NCBI GenBank assembly: GCA_019321725.1
Contig: CM033110.1
Location: 23,677,210-23,741,209 of the forward strand
Source of the DNA: Paulownia fortunei
Taxonomy: Eukaryota > Streptophyta > Magnoliopsida > Lamiales > Paulowniaceae
DNA length: 64,000 bases
Direction: 5' to 3'
The notes under the pieces are model-generated. The model made no database searches. It was not told the DNA's origin and saw only the letters and a program-made list of their open reading frames with translations. Positions 34,101-45,840 of the stretch are shown here, piece by piece (position 1 is the first letter of the stretch; the number at the start of each line of letters is the position of its first letter). A program made the position numbers and the translations under genes.

Positions 34101-37100
34101 GCTAAATTTTGTGCTAAAGCTCCTGATGATCTGAGACCTAATTGAATGGAAATAATTTAGATATATATATGGAACTTAAAATCTCAACTATTTGACTGGT
34201 GGAGTGGTTTCAACCATCCAAGAATGAAAAGTCTTTTTCACCATGACTCATGTTTGCCTTGCATGTTCTATGTTCCATTAGTGTTTTGTTTTGTGATCAA
34301 AATTCCCGTCATCTATGCTGTAGATGAGGCTATTCCTAGTTCTATGCATTTCAAGTTTTAATCCGAACAGATCCTTCCTATTGGCTAAAGCCTACATGGT
34401 GGCTGAGGCTTGCCTTTGTTTTGTTGAGCTGCTGGTACAGTGTCTAGCATTTGATTGTCGCTTACCTATTGTTATCCTTCTAAACTTAGCTTGTCATCAA
34501 CTGGCAGTTCTGGAGAAATGTGCAGATTGATTTTGGCAATTACCCCAAGCTGGTTAAGTTTGCTATGGAAGCATGCCATTTATTTGAATCTTTATATGTC
34601 AAAGAGGTACACACTTTAATCTGTGTTTGTTTGTCCTCTATATCTTCCACTTTTTCTTAGGTTTTTCAATTCTTAATTTACTGTAGTCAGGTATGCATCT
34701 GTCTTGGTGATTGCAGCTCATGATAATCAATAAGCACTTGATGTTATCTGTTTACTTTGTTGCACATCTTATTATGGAGAACCAGTTTAATAGATGGATT
34801 GGTTTATGTTGGTCAGTTGGTAATTTCTGTGCTTCTGGCCTCTGGTAATGACCTTTTGCACCGGTCTGCCCTTTTCATCACTTTGCTGGTGTTCCATGGA
34901 TTATATTCCGTGGTGATGCATGAATTGTATGGCTTATGTTGAAGATGTTGGCTGGTTTGATGTTCTGCTTAAGTATCATAGCCATAGCCAGGATGGCAGG
35001 TTTTCTGATGTTTCACGTAGCTTAGCCTTTATGGTATGGACAATGCTTAAGGATGGTTTTTGTTAGAAAAGCTGATGTGAATAGGTTTTATTATTTATCA
35101 CCAGTTACAAGTTTGCCGCTAATAAGTAGCTTTCTCACATGTTATTGTGACAACAAATCCTAATTGAGTTTACAAGAGGTTTAGTTGTGCATAATAGGTT
35201 TGACAGTCTTATCTGTATGAAGTGCATCTTCAGCATGCTTGTTGTTTTGAAACGTCATGGACATGTATTTGCATTTTTATTTAAATATGTTCTTGCATAT
35301 TTGAACATCACTATCTAATGGTTGTGGTTGCTTTATTCACAAAGCCCTTTTCTTTTTGCGTTAGGTTGTTGCTTTACACCAAAAATTAGTAAAATACAGC
35401 AAATTGGAGTCCTTAAATGCTGATTCGAAGAAGGATATCGAAAATATTCTTGTTTTTGCAAATGAAATTCCCAAAGCACCCTGGGATGAAGGGGTGTGTA
35501 GAGTTTGTGGCATTGATCAAGACAATGAGAAGGTGTTGCTTTGTGACGAGTGTGATGCAGAGTATCACACATACTGTTTGAGTCCACCTCTTGTTAGAGT
35601 TCCTGGAGGAAATTGGTTTTGCCCTCGTTGTGTTGGTGTCAAGGACATTGTTCAAGATGCTCCCCACACTGCAACTTCATTGGTCTGTCAACGACAAAAG
35701 AAGAAGAGAGAGTTTATAGACTTCATTCTTAATGAAACTGCTGATCTGGAAGCCATGATGCGAGAAAAAGAGTACTGGGATTTAAGTTTGCACGAGGTTA
35801 GCCTAGTTTTAACTTTTTATTATGATGAACTGCTGGAACTTTTGTATTATTCTGTGGCTTTTCAAGTCAAAGTTTGTTGTCTGGTTCTATTTGCTCCTTT
35901 TGAATTGCAGTTGTATATTCTGTTTCATTGATTGAAGTTCACTCGTTTGCTCTCCCTTGTCCCACATGCAGAGAAGCCTCCTACTTAAGTTCTTTTGTAA
36001 TGAGATGTTGGACTCGGCTCTTATGCGGGAACATCTAACAAAACATAAATCTTCTTCAAATCAGCACCAAAAATCTACTTCTGTAGATTTGCAAGCCCTA
36101 AAGGATAAAGAAGATAGTTCACTGAGGAGTGAGTTTTTGGGCATTGATTCTAGTGGCAAATTGTACTGGATAATAGATTCAGGTACAAATCCATGGATTA
36201 TTGTCAATGAAATTAATAAACTTCATCAAAGCAGTCTGACTTCTGAGCACTTAGGCAAGAATTTCACTCTGAGTGGAGTAGAATATCTTTGGAGCGCTAG
36301 AGGTTCAGAAGTGTACTCTTCTTGGGCTTGCTATCAATCTGATGCTGAAATCAAAAAATTTATGGATTCTCTGAAAGATGATGACCCAATAAGAAGACAT
36401 TTGGAGGATTCGATTTTGCTAAGCCACAAACGAAGACTTAAAGTTCCCAAGGAGTCTGAAAGGCAAGGCCAGAAGGAGCTTCAACCATCTCTCCTGAAGC
36501 AAGGTCAAGATCATCTAATGACCAAAGCAACAAAAGTACTGGAGTTCAAATATGGTCCTTTTGTTAAGCTGGAGACAACCGACTTTGGGAAGAATCAGAA
36601 CAAGGGGAAAGTGGTTGAAGGCAAATTGTATAGATGTGAGTGCTTAGAGCCGATTTTGCCAGCAGGACACCATTGCCTTTCCTGCCATAAAACGTGTTTC
36701 ACCACCATGGAGTTTAAGTTACATGGTAATGGGAAATGCAATATCAAGAGCAGGGAAACCAGCGTCACTTTAAATGGGGAGAGAACAACAAAATCTGTGG
36801 CCTCCGAAGGTAAATTTATCAATGTTGTTGTACTAGAAACTAGAACTTCCATGATCAGCAAGGGGTTGATTCAGCATATAATGATGGATACACGTGCCCA
36901 ATTGACAAATTGATTTCCAAGTATAATAAAAGCATCTAGTAAGGATTGGGTCAAGAAAATTAGCCTCAAGGTTCAAACTGTTCAAACTGGGTCCTTAGTT
37001 TTTTGGCCATACTGTTTCTTTACTGAAGTGATTCTGTAGCTGTGCTTCATGAAGCTTGAGTTGTGAGTCTTCATGCCTTAAACCCAAAGCTGAAACTTTT

Positions 37101-39672
37101 TTATGATTTTTTTTTTATTGGCAGAAAAGTGGAAGATAACTTGCTCTGAGGATGGTCACGTCCCCCTGAACTCTTCGATTGGTAGTGCAATTGAGGTGGA
37201 TGAAACACACAGATTTGATAAGCCTGAAGGCCTGGAGCAAGTCGACAAAATATTTCATGCACAGGATGTTGCTACGAAGTTGGAGATTGGCAAGTTCCTC
37301 AATGTGCCAGTATCTTCAGTATGGCCAGTGATGGGCAAAGCTTCTGATGTTTTAACACAGCTTAAAATTAATCTATTGGATATGGAAGCTGCCATTCCCA
37401 AAGGTGCTTTGAGAGCATCAAGAGCATGCATTGATAGGAGATGGGCCTGGCGCTTGTTTGTAAAATGTGCAAGCACAATATATGAGGTTAGTTTTCTTTC
37501 AAGTTGCTTTTGATAGGTTGAAATCAGCTGTATGATTATTTTTCCCTCCTCTCCTTCCTTATGTCTCTCTTTATCTGTGTTCGTTCAAAACTCCGGTGGT
37601 TACTTGTTCTATTTTGAGCGAAGATATTGTTAGGAAGATGCGTAGTACATATGCTAGTAGATGAGCACTCATTAGCCAACGAATGGCAAGTATTGAAACC
37701 TTTCTAGTGTAATTAAACTAGGCCAATTAACATAATTAATCAATATAGCAAAAATTATTAAATGATATGAGATTTATATGGAAACCTGCAACAAGATTAA
37801 GTGTTTACAATCATCAAAAAACCATCAAGGTAATTTTTAATGGCATATAATTAATTAGAAAAAACCTCACCAAATGACGAAGTTGTAAACCTAGAGATTA
37901 ACAAAATACAAATTATCATCAACGGTGTGGCTGGAGATGTAAGATTGAAAGTGTCAAATTAGTGTTCACGCCATCCGCCTTTATTCCAAGATATCTGGGT
38001 ATATGTTTGTAAATTGCATCCACAAGCATATATATCTATCCATACATATTTGCCCGTATATATGTGTGTGTCTATGTATTGTAGGAGCTCTCTAGAAATG
38101 TCCATGCCTTCTTGAAATTTGTAGTGAGTGGTTGCATCCAACTAACTCAGCTTTAGTATTTTAAACTAGTGTAGAACTTCTTGTAGCATGACTTTGGACC
38201 TACATCAGCCCTAACTTAGAGGGTGTGTAGCTAAACTTATGTTAAAGAACTTATAAGCTAGATTAAGATGTTTTTGGAACTTATAAGATTTCAGATTTAT
38301 TTTGAAAATAAGCTTTTAAAGTGTTTGGATAGAACAAGATCTTGTAACTTATAAGATATTAATAATGATAATTTTGTAATTAATATGATCCAAACTAAAG
38401 AAGTTTGTTAAGATTTTAAAAATAAATTAGCATCTCCTTACATTTTTTATAAGCTCTTATGTAACATCTTATTTTGGGAACAACGCCCCGTAAAAAAATT
38501 TGCCAATTACTTTTCAACATCTTAATATGTTTTAAAGAGTTTCTCACCCAAACACCTTCTTAGTCCTCTTCCTCCTAATAGGGATAACTCTCAGTCTATC
38601 AGATTCTTATGAAAATGTCGCATAACGAATATTTGAGTTGAGATAAATGGTATAATGGTTGACAACGGAGCATCTTGACATATCATGACTCTATGACATG
38701 AGAAGTCCTTTTGTCCATTATCGACTATCCAATTTTCTTCTTTTCTTTTTTCTTGTTACTTACCAAATGTTTCTTTTTATCAACCTTCCTGTTTTGTTGT
38801 TCCTCTAGTCACTTGTAAAAATTTTGTTTGTTATCAGAGTTCATTTGTAAGCTCAATATGAATTCATAACTCCAGATCGAGGCAGCTGCTATTATGCATT
38901 GGGAATATGCACAAAGTGGTGGCAGAGGTTATGTCCCTTGCAGCATGAAGAATGCTGATTCCTTAAATTGCAATATGGCACAAATTACTTCTAGTAGATG
39001 GTGAACATGATCCTAGTTTATCAAAAATAATATTGGTTAAGTATGAGTAGTATGTGTTATCCTGTTCCATTGTTTCCTGATAAATGATGATTTGTTGTGC
39101 CTTATGTTCCTCACCTTTTGGAAAAAACAATATGCAATGTATGCTGATGTGTATGCTGTATCTATCCCTCTCACCAACATACAAACACTTAACCTCTACT
39201 GAGTGTGAGAAAGAGACAAAGGCTTTTGAACCACATGTTGCATAGAGTTTTCCATTTTTTGTTCTTGTTTGGAAGTAATTTTGTGCCATGTTACTCAAAT
39301 GTTGAAGCTCTTGTGTCTTCAAGTTACTTGGGAACATAGATAATGATTCACTGAAAATGAAAATCTTTTGTTTTCTATACCCAGATGGTTCAGGCACTGA
39401 TTGTATTTGAAGATATGATTAAGCTGGTGTATCTAGATTGCTCATGGAGGTATTGGTCATCACTCTCAGCAGCTGCCAATATATCCACCTTAGCTGCTCT
39501 GTCTTTGCGAATATACTCCTTGGATGCTGCCATCAGTTATGAGAAACTTTCTCGTGCTTCGAATTCACTCGAGCTCTTGGGAAAAGCGGATAGTGGGAAG
39601 GGGCGATATAATCGTGGTCCAAAAGGGAAACCGCGCAGGACTCAGAAGAAGGAAATCGAAGAAACAAGTTAA
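31199..39672 (+). CDS. MBD9: MBD9-like chromatin protein (DDT/WHIM, bromodomain, PHD), N-terminally truncated
   Basis: Nine exons join in frame: 31,199-31,321, 31,423-31,836, 32,788-33,090, 33,188-33,598, 34,508-34,606, 35,365-35,796, 35,972-36,809, 37,125-37,486 and 39,385-39,672. They encode about 1,089 residues. Order of parts: DDT motif (about 38-90, LSGDVLESWNFLWRF), WHIM-like block (WPELARRYILAM), a bromodomain-like region (about 350-450, GSPAMV...EAFMEDV), a C4HC3 PHD finger (about 495-539), a C2H2-like CECLEPI...HHCLSCHKTC segment, and a C-terminal conserved block (RYWSSLSAAANISTL). Every block is colinear with plant MBD9, which acts in chromatin with ISWI/SWR1-type remodellers and affects flowering and branching. 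The N-terminal first PHD finger and MBD half of MBD9 (some 900 residues) is absent: an in-frame stop lies at 31,148. Exon 4 has an 84-bp in-frame duplication. The donor after 36,809 was chosen because reading on meets a stop at 36,911. Truncation makes function uncertain. Confidence 0.8.
33317..33484 (+). repeat. 84-bp in-frame tandem duplication inside an MBD9-like exon
   Basis: Copies 33,317-33,400 and 33,401-33,484 differ at few positions. Each encodes 28 residues built on four Ala, a Lys-rich run, FCNLLR and NLVVCGNN. In MBD9 relatives this segment occurs once, just before the bromodomain-like GSPAM block. Confidence 0.92.
38215..38565. mobile_element. GGTGTTTG-type MITE in the last MBD9-like intron
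   Basis: The left end agagggtgtgt and the reverse complement of the right end (agaaggtgtttgg) form imperfect terminal inverted repeats. Internal acttataag words recur in both orientations. The layout matches the element at 56,178-56,488. It sits entirely within the intron 37,487-39,384. Confidence 0.5.
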
Positions 39673-41544
39673 AACTTGAATGTAGCTTCGCTTTAGTATT
39701 AACCAGGTCATATCACTCTATTGGTCCCATATAGATATTAGGTTCTGATATTTTTACTGGAGCTTTTCTGTTTTTCTGAAGCCGTATGGATGTGGTGGTT
39801 GCCTTCGTCTGCCATAGGGTTTGTAACTGTTGCTTGAGTGTTGGAGAAAAAACTTTTCTTGGGTGTAAGGTCACTTGAGACAATTATAGATCGTGGATTA
39901 AGGTTGATAGATTTCATTACCACCTCGTTTGGAGAGAATATTTTATATGTAAACAATTAGAGACGTGGATTAAGAAGATTTTTATGCTTGTATATTCTCA
40001 TCTGATCATTTGAGTGTAATTTTTATTATGTCTGAATCTATTTGTATGTTCATATATTGGCATAGCCCAAGTGAATCTAGTACATTACAATAAACTGTCC
40101 TTATCGTTCTAGATTTGGATGTTTTTCTTGTGAATCTGGAAAAAATGCACACGGTATATAATCTCCAACCGTTATTATAGCTAAAATGACCAAGATTTGA
40201 CTCTTGTATTCCAACATTTCGAGTAAAAGTCAACAGAGGTTAAACAAGTCTTATTAATGGCAATTAAAATTTCTAGGCTTTGAAATGATGATTAGGTCTT
40301 TAATCAAAACCATTTTTTTATTCGAGTGCTAAAACAAAATTACTGGAGTTTGAAGATGTACAGGGAGAACAGTGGGTTACGTATAGCACAGGCTTGCCTA
40401 AACCATATAATCATACACAAACTCGCAATCTGCCCCAACTCGAATTCCCCACCCTCGAAACAAGTCTTAATAATTATAGTAAAATAATTATGACAATAGT
40501 TAAACAAATAAATAACAATTAATACATAATGATGGAATAAACAAAAATTAAATCTGCGAGTTTGTTTTGGAACGCGTCTATCATAGCCTGCTATCCGTAA
40601 AATTTGTATGGGCCCATACAGTAAAATTTGTAGCCCATACTATAACACATCTAATAAATTTGAACTCCCACATCAGTTGAGTTTGCTGTGGTTATATATG
40701 ATAGTTACCACATGCTTAAAGAAAAAAGGAAAGAAAAAAAACATATCGCATTGCCAAATGCACTATAGTGCAAGTTTGGTTAGTTTCAACAATTTGATAC
40801 GGAATGTGAAAATAATTAGTAAAAGCAGCCAAGTTATCATAACAATTTAGGTAGATATCTTTATAATTTTTTGCTAAAAATGTAGAATTTTAATATGCTT
40901 GCTGGAGTTAAATATAAGTAAAAGAACTAATAACAAGTAATAATTTGGGCAAAATCGCAGCAAGGATGTCTTTAAATTTATAGTAGTCCGTGAATTAACT
41001 ATTCTTTTATTATGATGGAAAAGTATTATGTTGTCATGGTAATAGATTCATCTATTCAAAAGATGCTCCTAAAGCAACACTTATAATTTAAAAATAAATA
41101 TATCAGCTATGATAAATTATATGTTCACAACCAAAGAGGCTAGAGAAATCAATAATATTGCCCCATGTCGTTGCCTTTTGGATAAAAAAAATCGCATACG
41201 ACCTGCTAAATACACTACTTTTCTTTTATAAGCGTCAGGATACAATAATCTGGCTGGCAAGGGTTAGTATCTTCCCACTTATCCAAAATTTAAAATGAAG
41301 TCGTGCGGATTTTAATTGAAAAGTGTTAATTAGATTTTTTATCTGACGGGCTCATATTTGCACGCTTTATTCAGTTGTTTGCCCGTCCAGAAAAACGAGT
41401 CTCTCTTCCGCACTCGCCAGTCGCCACTCGTCATTAGCTTACACTGACAGTGCAAAAAGCACTCGTGTTGCCTTCCGACTGCAGCAAACTCGCAATTCTC
41501 CGAAAATGTATGTGGAAAATTGCTCTTCCTTAGAAATCCTATCT
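39673..41544. other. 3' flank of the MBD9-like gene and spacer before its duplicate
   Basis: The first 300 bp or so is the 3' untranslated/flanking region, since it is also retained in the duplicate (45,560-45,840). The rest is spacer with no supported gene. Confidence 0.5.
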
Positions 41545-42366
41545 GTAACAAATGCCTCCATCACCATCCAAAATCTCCACCGCCTACCGCCACCTCCTCC
41601 TGGACCTCCTCCGCGTCTTTTTGCAAATCATAACGGCTCGCTCCGAGCGAATTTCAGTCAAGCCGGACGATGCTTCCTTTAGGTAGTTTTCTGCTTCTGC
41701 TGTGTTTTTATATAATTGACTGCTGATTAATTGCTGGTTAAATCGCTTTTTTTTTTTTGAACTTTTGATTTCGACGTTAATGCACAAGAAATCAAGGAAC
41801 GGATTTCTTTATTTTGTTTATGTTATGGAAAAGTATGTTTGTGTGTTTGTTCGTTCTGTTTATGGCATGTTAAAGTTGAGACTTTCACAGCCTCTGGATT
41901 AGTTGTGGATTCGGGTACCCTTTTGTTTAAAGGTCCTTGCTATGCTCTGCGTGTCATGACATATGGAGCGTTCTAATCGAAGAGTCATACCCCTTGTGCA
42001 GCTAGAGATGTAGGCAAAAGATTGACCAAGCTTTCTTTTCTGATGCTGCTTTCCCTATACGTAAGAAATGGTAAGCTGCTAGATAAGCCAGATGAGGCTG
42101 GTGACAAGTTCAAACTGGGACTGAACTTTTAGGAAAGTAATAACTAAGTTTTGCACTTGATTTTATATAACTGAGTTGTTATACATTTCAGAGAAGGATT
42201 AAGCGGAAAATTCTTGGATGAATTGTATGTTGCCTTTACTTTTTGGGAGGAAAATCCGTATCCTAAAGGGCTCTTTTTTGTTCATATTGAGACATCTATA
42301 GAGCTTTTGTTATTGTGGTAAGGTTGAGAGGTGACATAAAATTATCACCAAAAAGTAAGAAAAAAT

Positions 42367-42371
<5 letters not shown>

Positions 42372-42431
<60 letters not shown>
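42372..42431. repeat. Compound (TG)n(AG)n microsatellite
   Basis: An uninterrupted TG tract switches directly to an AG tract. It lies within the pseudogene segment and is absent from the matching part of the intact copy. Confidence 0.95.
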
Positions 42432-42433
<2 letters not shown>

Positions 42434-42767
42434 GCTACGTTCTAGATAATCTCAGATTGATGTGTCTATTTTAATCATTTTATACACGACATATTCAACT
42501 ACAAAAGGGGCCTTCTTCTAGAGTTGCTATGTATCTAGATAATCTGTCACAAAATGACATGAAAAAATTAGTTGTTTATTGTTGAATCAGACACTATATT
42601 GTGCTTGCAATATCCAGCTTTAGGTGTAGCAACATTAACTTCTTTTATTTTCGGAGAATGCATGTCCAACCATAAAGTTTGTGATTGCATTACCTCTTAC
42701 AGTGTTACTAACTAATTTCCTTGCTCTTGACACGAGTCACATACTCGCAAAACTATATAATTTTTTC

Positions 42768-43388
42768 CATTACCATGTAACTTGAACTCAATTTTGGTGA
42801 AGGATGTTTCATGGCACTAATAGCTATGGTGCCCCATGGAAAAATTGGCTCCAAGCACTCACATCTATACATTTTGCCTATCAACAATCACTTTCTCCTT
42901 ATTTCTTCCTTATGTCAGTTGCCTCTATAATAAGAGAAAGGACCATATTTCAACTGCAATAATTTGGTAGCTTTGGTTGTACTACTTAAACATAATCAAA
43001 GAAGGAGTCAATGTTGCAGCGATACAAATTAGGACTCGAAGTTCCCATGCACACTAAAGGCCAAGACCAGAAACTTGAAGTTCCCAAGCACACTAAAGGC
43101 CAAGACCAGAAGGAGCTTCAACCATCATTTATAAAGTCGGGCCAAGATCTTTTGTGTTCAAATAATCCAACGACCATAGCAACTAAATTGTTGCAGTTAA
43201 CATATGGCTCTGAAGAAAGAGGCAAATGACTTAAGGAAGAAGGAAAGTACACAGGAGAAAGTGGTTGCTAAAGGAAAAATGTATAGATGCGAATGCTTAG
43301 AACCAATTTGGCCAAGGGACACCACTGCTTTTCCTTGCCTTAAAACATGCTTCACCAAAACGGTCTTTAAGTTACATGGTAATGAAAA
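42768..43388. repeat. Foldback: inverted and direct copies of one MBD9-like exon facing each other
   Basis: The reverse complement of 42,768-43,012 aligns along its whole length with 43,130-43,388 and with exon 7 of the intact gene (36,505-36,735). Both carry the words for the MYRCECLEP segment and end at ttacatggtaatg. The spacer between arms is about 120 bp. Arms differ by scattered substitutions and small indels, so the stem would be long but imperfect. Confidence 0.85.
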
Positions 43389-44957
43389 ATGTGGTTTCTC
43401 CAATGCTTGTCAAGAGCAAGGCAATTTGCAACACTTTGAAAGGGGAGGGACCGACAAAATCCATCGCTGGACATGATTTCCCCAAAGGTAAAGTAATTAA
43501 TACTGATGATCTACAAACTTCACATTCCAAGATCAATAATGAATTATTTCAGCATTTAATGATGGATCTACACGCCAGTTGACATTATTTTTAAAGTTTT
43601 TCAATGAAAGAGCTAAAAAAGGATTGGATGAAGAAAATTGGCCTTATTGGTTCAAATGTGGTCCCCATATTTAACTCATTCTTTGTGTCCTTGCTAAAGT
43701 GATTCTGCACTTATGCTTCACTAAGCATGAGTTGGTAGTCTTCATGCTTTATACCCAAAGCTGATGAAAAATGTGTTTCTCATTCTTTTTGTGGGGAAAG
43801 GGAAGATAACTTGCTGTAAGGATGGCTATATCTACCCATACTCTCTGATTGGTAGTGCAGTCGAAGTGGATGAATTACAGATGTCTGATCATCTTGAAGG
43901 CATGGAGCAACAAGATAAAAATTGCTGTTAGAAAATGTTGCTGCTGATTAGAGACTGACTAGTTATTGAAGGTGCCGGTATCTTAAGTAAGGCCACTAAT
44001 GGGTAAAGCTTATGATGTTTTAACACATCTTAAAATTAATTTATTGGATGTGGAAGCTGCACTTCCTGTAGATGCTGTGAGATCATCGGAAGCATGCATC
44101 AATAGATAGGGCCTGACTTGCATTTATGAAGTGTGCTAGCAGAGTATAGGAGGTTATTCTTGTTCCAAGTTTCTTTCGATAGATTAAACCAGCAAGTATG
44201 TTTATAATTTCTGTATTCCTTTCTCTTTCCCTCTATCTTGCTGGTCTGTTGTGCTTATTTATTCAAACCTGGGCTAGTTGTTCCACTTCAAGGGAAGATC
44301 TTGTTAGGAAGGTGCATGATGGATATATGCAAATACATACACCGACAAGTAATTTTTCAATGTGAAACCAATGGCAAGGATAAAAAACTTTGTAGGTTAA
44401 CTAAATCAGACCAAATAAGTAGAGAAAATAGTGAATGTAGCAATAATGATCATGAGCACATGATTTACATGGAAAACACTAAAAAGCTAGCGGTTTACAA
44501 GCATAAGGAAACCATTAAGGAGATGTTTTTGGCATGCATTTCAAAGAAGAAAGACCTCAGAGGAAAACCAATGTGGAAGCCTAGAATGATTGACATATAC
44601 TTTCACCAATGTAATAGTTGGAAATCCAAAACTGGAGTTTTACACTTTCAGTTGTCAAATCCATAATAACTTCACTAGGTTTCAACATATCTGGGATGTG
44701 CCTTTAAAACTTCAACCAAACAGAAGGTTACACCATGCAATGGAGAGTTGGCCGCATATTTTGGACAACAACTCTATATTGGCAATTTGGTGATTTGCTC
44801 TCCAGAAATGTCTATTCCTCTCCTTCCTCATCCGAACTCTGCAGCTATAGTTGTGATATACTTGATACAAGTTGACTGACTTTATTGTGAACCCGGAGAG
44901 GGAGTGCACTCAAGTTGAATTCTAGGTTGCTGCGAGGATGTCTGTAAGTACCTCCCT

Positions 44958-45083
44958 TGTGAAAATCTGTTCAACACACATTGTTTCTCTCCCCACAAAG
45001 ATGTGTGTTAGACCTATTGTGAAATTCTGTTCCAACACACATATGTTGTGTCTCTCCCCACAAAGATATGTGTTAGACCTACA
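44958..45083. repeat. About 60-bp tandem repeat, two units
   Basis: Two adjacent units share attctgttc/caacacacat, tctctccccacaaagat and gtgttagacct, with small indels between them. They lie in the intron-derived part of the pseudogene and were not found in the matching intron of the intact copy. Confidence 0.8.
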
Positions 45084-45840
45084 ATCATGAACCTCTACTG
45101 TACAGAAGGGTATACTGGGCTGGGATGTTGTGTAGAATTTTATTAATTTTTTGGTCTTGTGTTGTACATAGTTTCCTGCTACGATCAGATAGATGTAAAA
45201 TTTATGTTGCTGCTACTTGGAAGCAGATAATTATTTTTTATGGAAGATGGAAGTGTTTGCTGTTTCCTATTTCCAGATGGCTCAGGCCTGATTTTACTTG
45301 TAGATATGATTAATCCAAATTACGTAGATTGCCCATGATGGTATTGGTCAACACACTCAGCAGCTGCAAATATCCACTTTAGCTGCTCTATCTTCACGAA
45401 TATACTCCTTGGATGCGGCCATCAGTTAATGAGAATTTCTTGCAATTCGGATCCACTCAAGCTCCAGGAAAAGCAGACATCGAGAAGAGGCAACATTATC
45501 TATATCCAACTGGAAAACCATCAGGAAACTGAACAAGAGACCCAAGGAACAAGTTAAATCATGAATTTGTTCTCTCTTCAGGGTGAGCAGGTCATATCTC
45601 TTATTGGTTCCTGAGAACTATTTGTTATGTGTGGGTTTCGTTGACTACTATAGGCTTTGAAATGCTTCTTTTGCGTGAATAATAGGGAACAAACTTTTTT
45701 AGTTAGAGTTTACTTGAAGCCAGTTATAGGATATGGATTTAGGTTGACAGATTTGATTATTATCTCGTTTGGGCACAGATTGTGACAGCAAACAATGGGA
45801 GATGTAGATTGAGTAGTTCTAGTGCTCGTATAATCTTTTT

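Larger units (their letters stand above)
41545..45840 (+). pseudogene. Segmental duplicate of the MBD9-like locus, decayed, with foldback
   Basis: Colinear with the intact locus including introns: 41,545-42,740 matches 24,190-25,110 (candidate first exon and following sequence), 43,020-43,590 matches 36,430-36,905, 43,800-44,160 matches 37,128-37,490, 44,160-44,830 matches the next intron, 45,275-45,545 matches the last exon, and the match continues into the 3' flank. Retained introns rule out an mRNA-derived copy. The DDT, bromodomain and PHD exons are missing. Remaining exons carry stops and frameshifts (for example a TAA in the exon at 43,800 and a TAG near 44,107). A 45-bp direct duplication is present at 43,021-43,110. 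An inverted copy of the exon at 43,130-43,388 lies at 42,768-43,012, making a hairpin-forming structure. Not expected to give a working protein. Confidence 0.88.
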
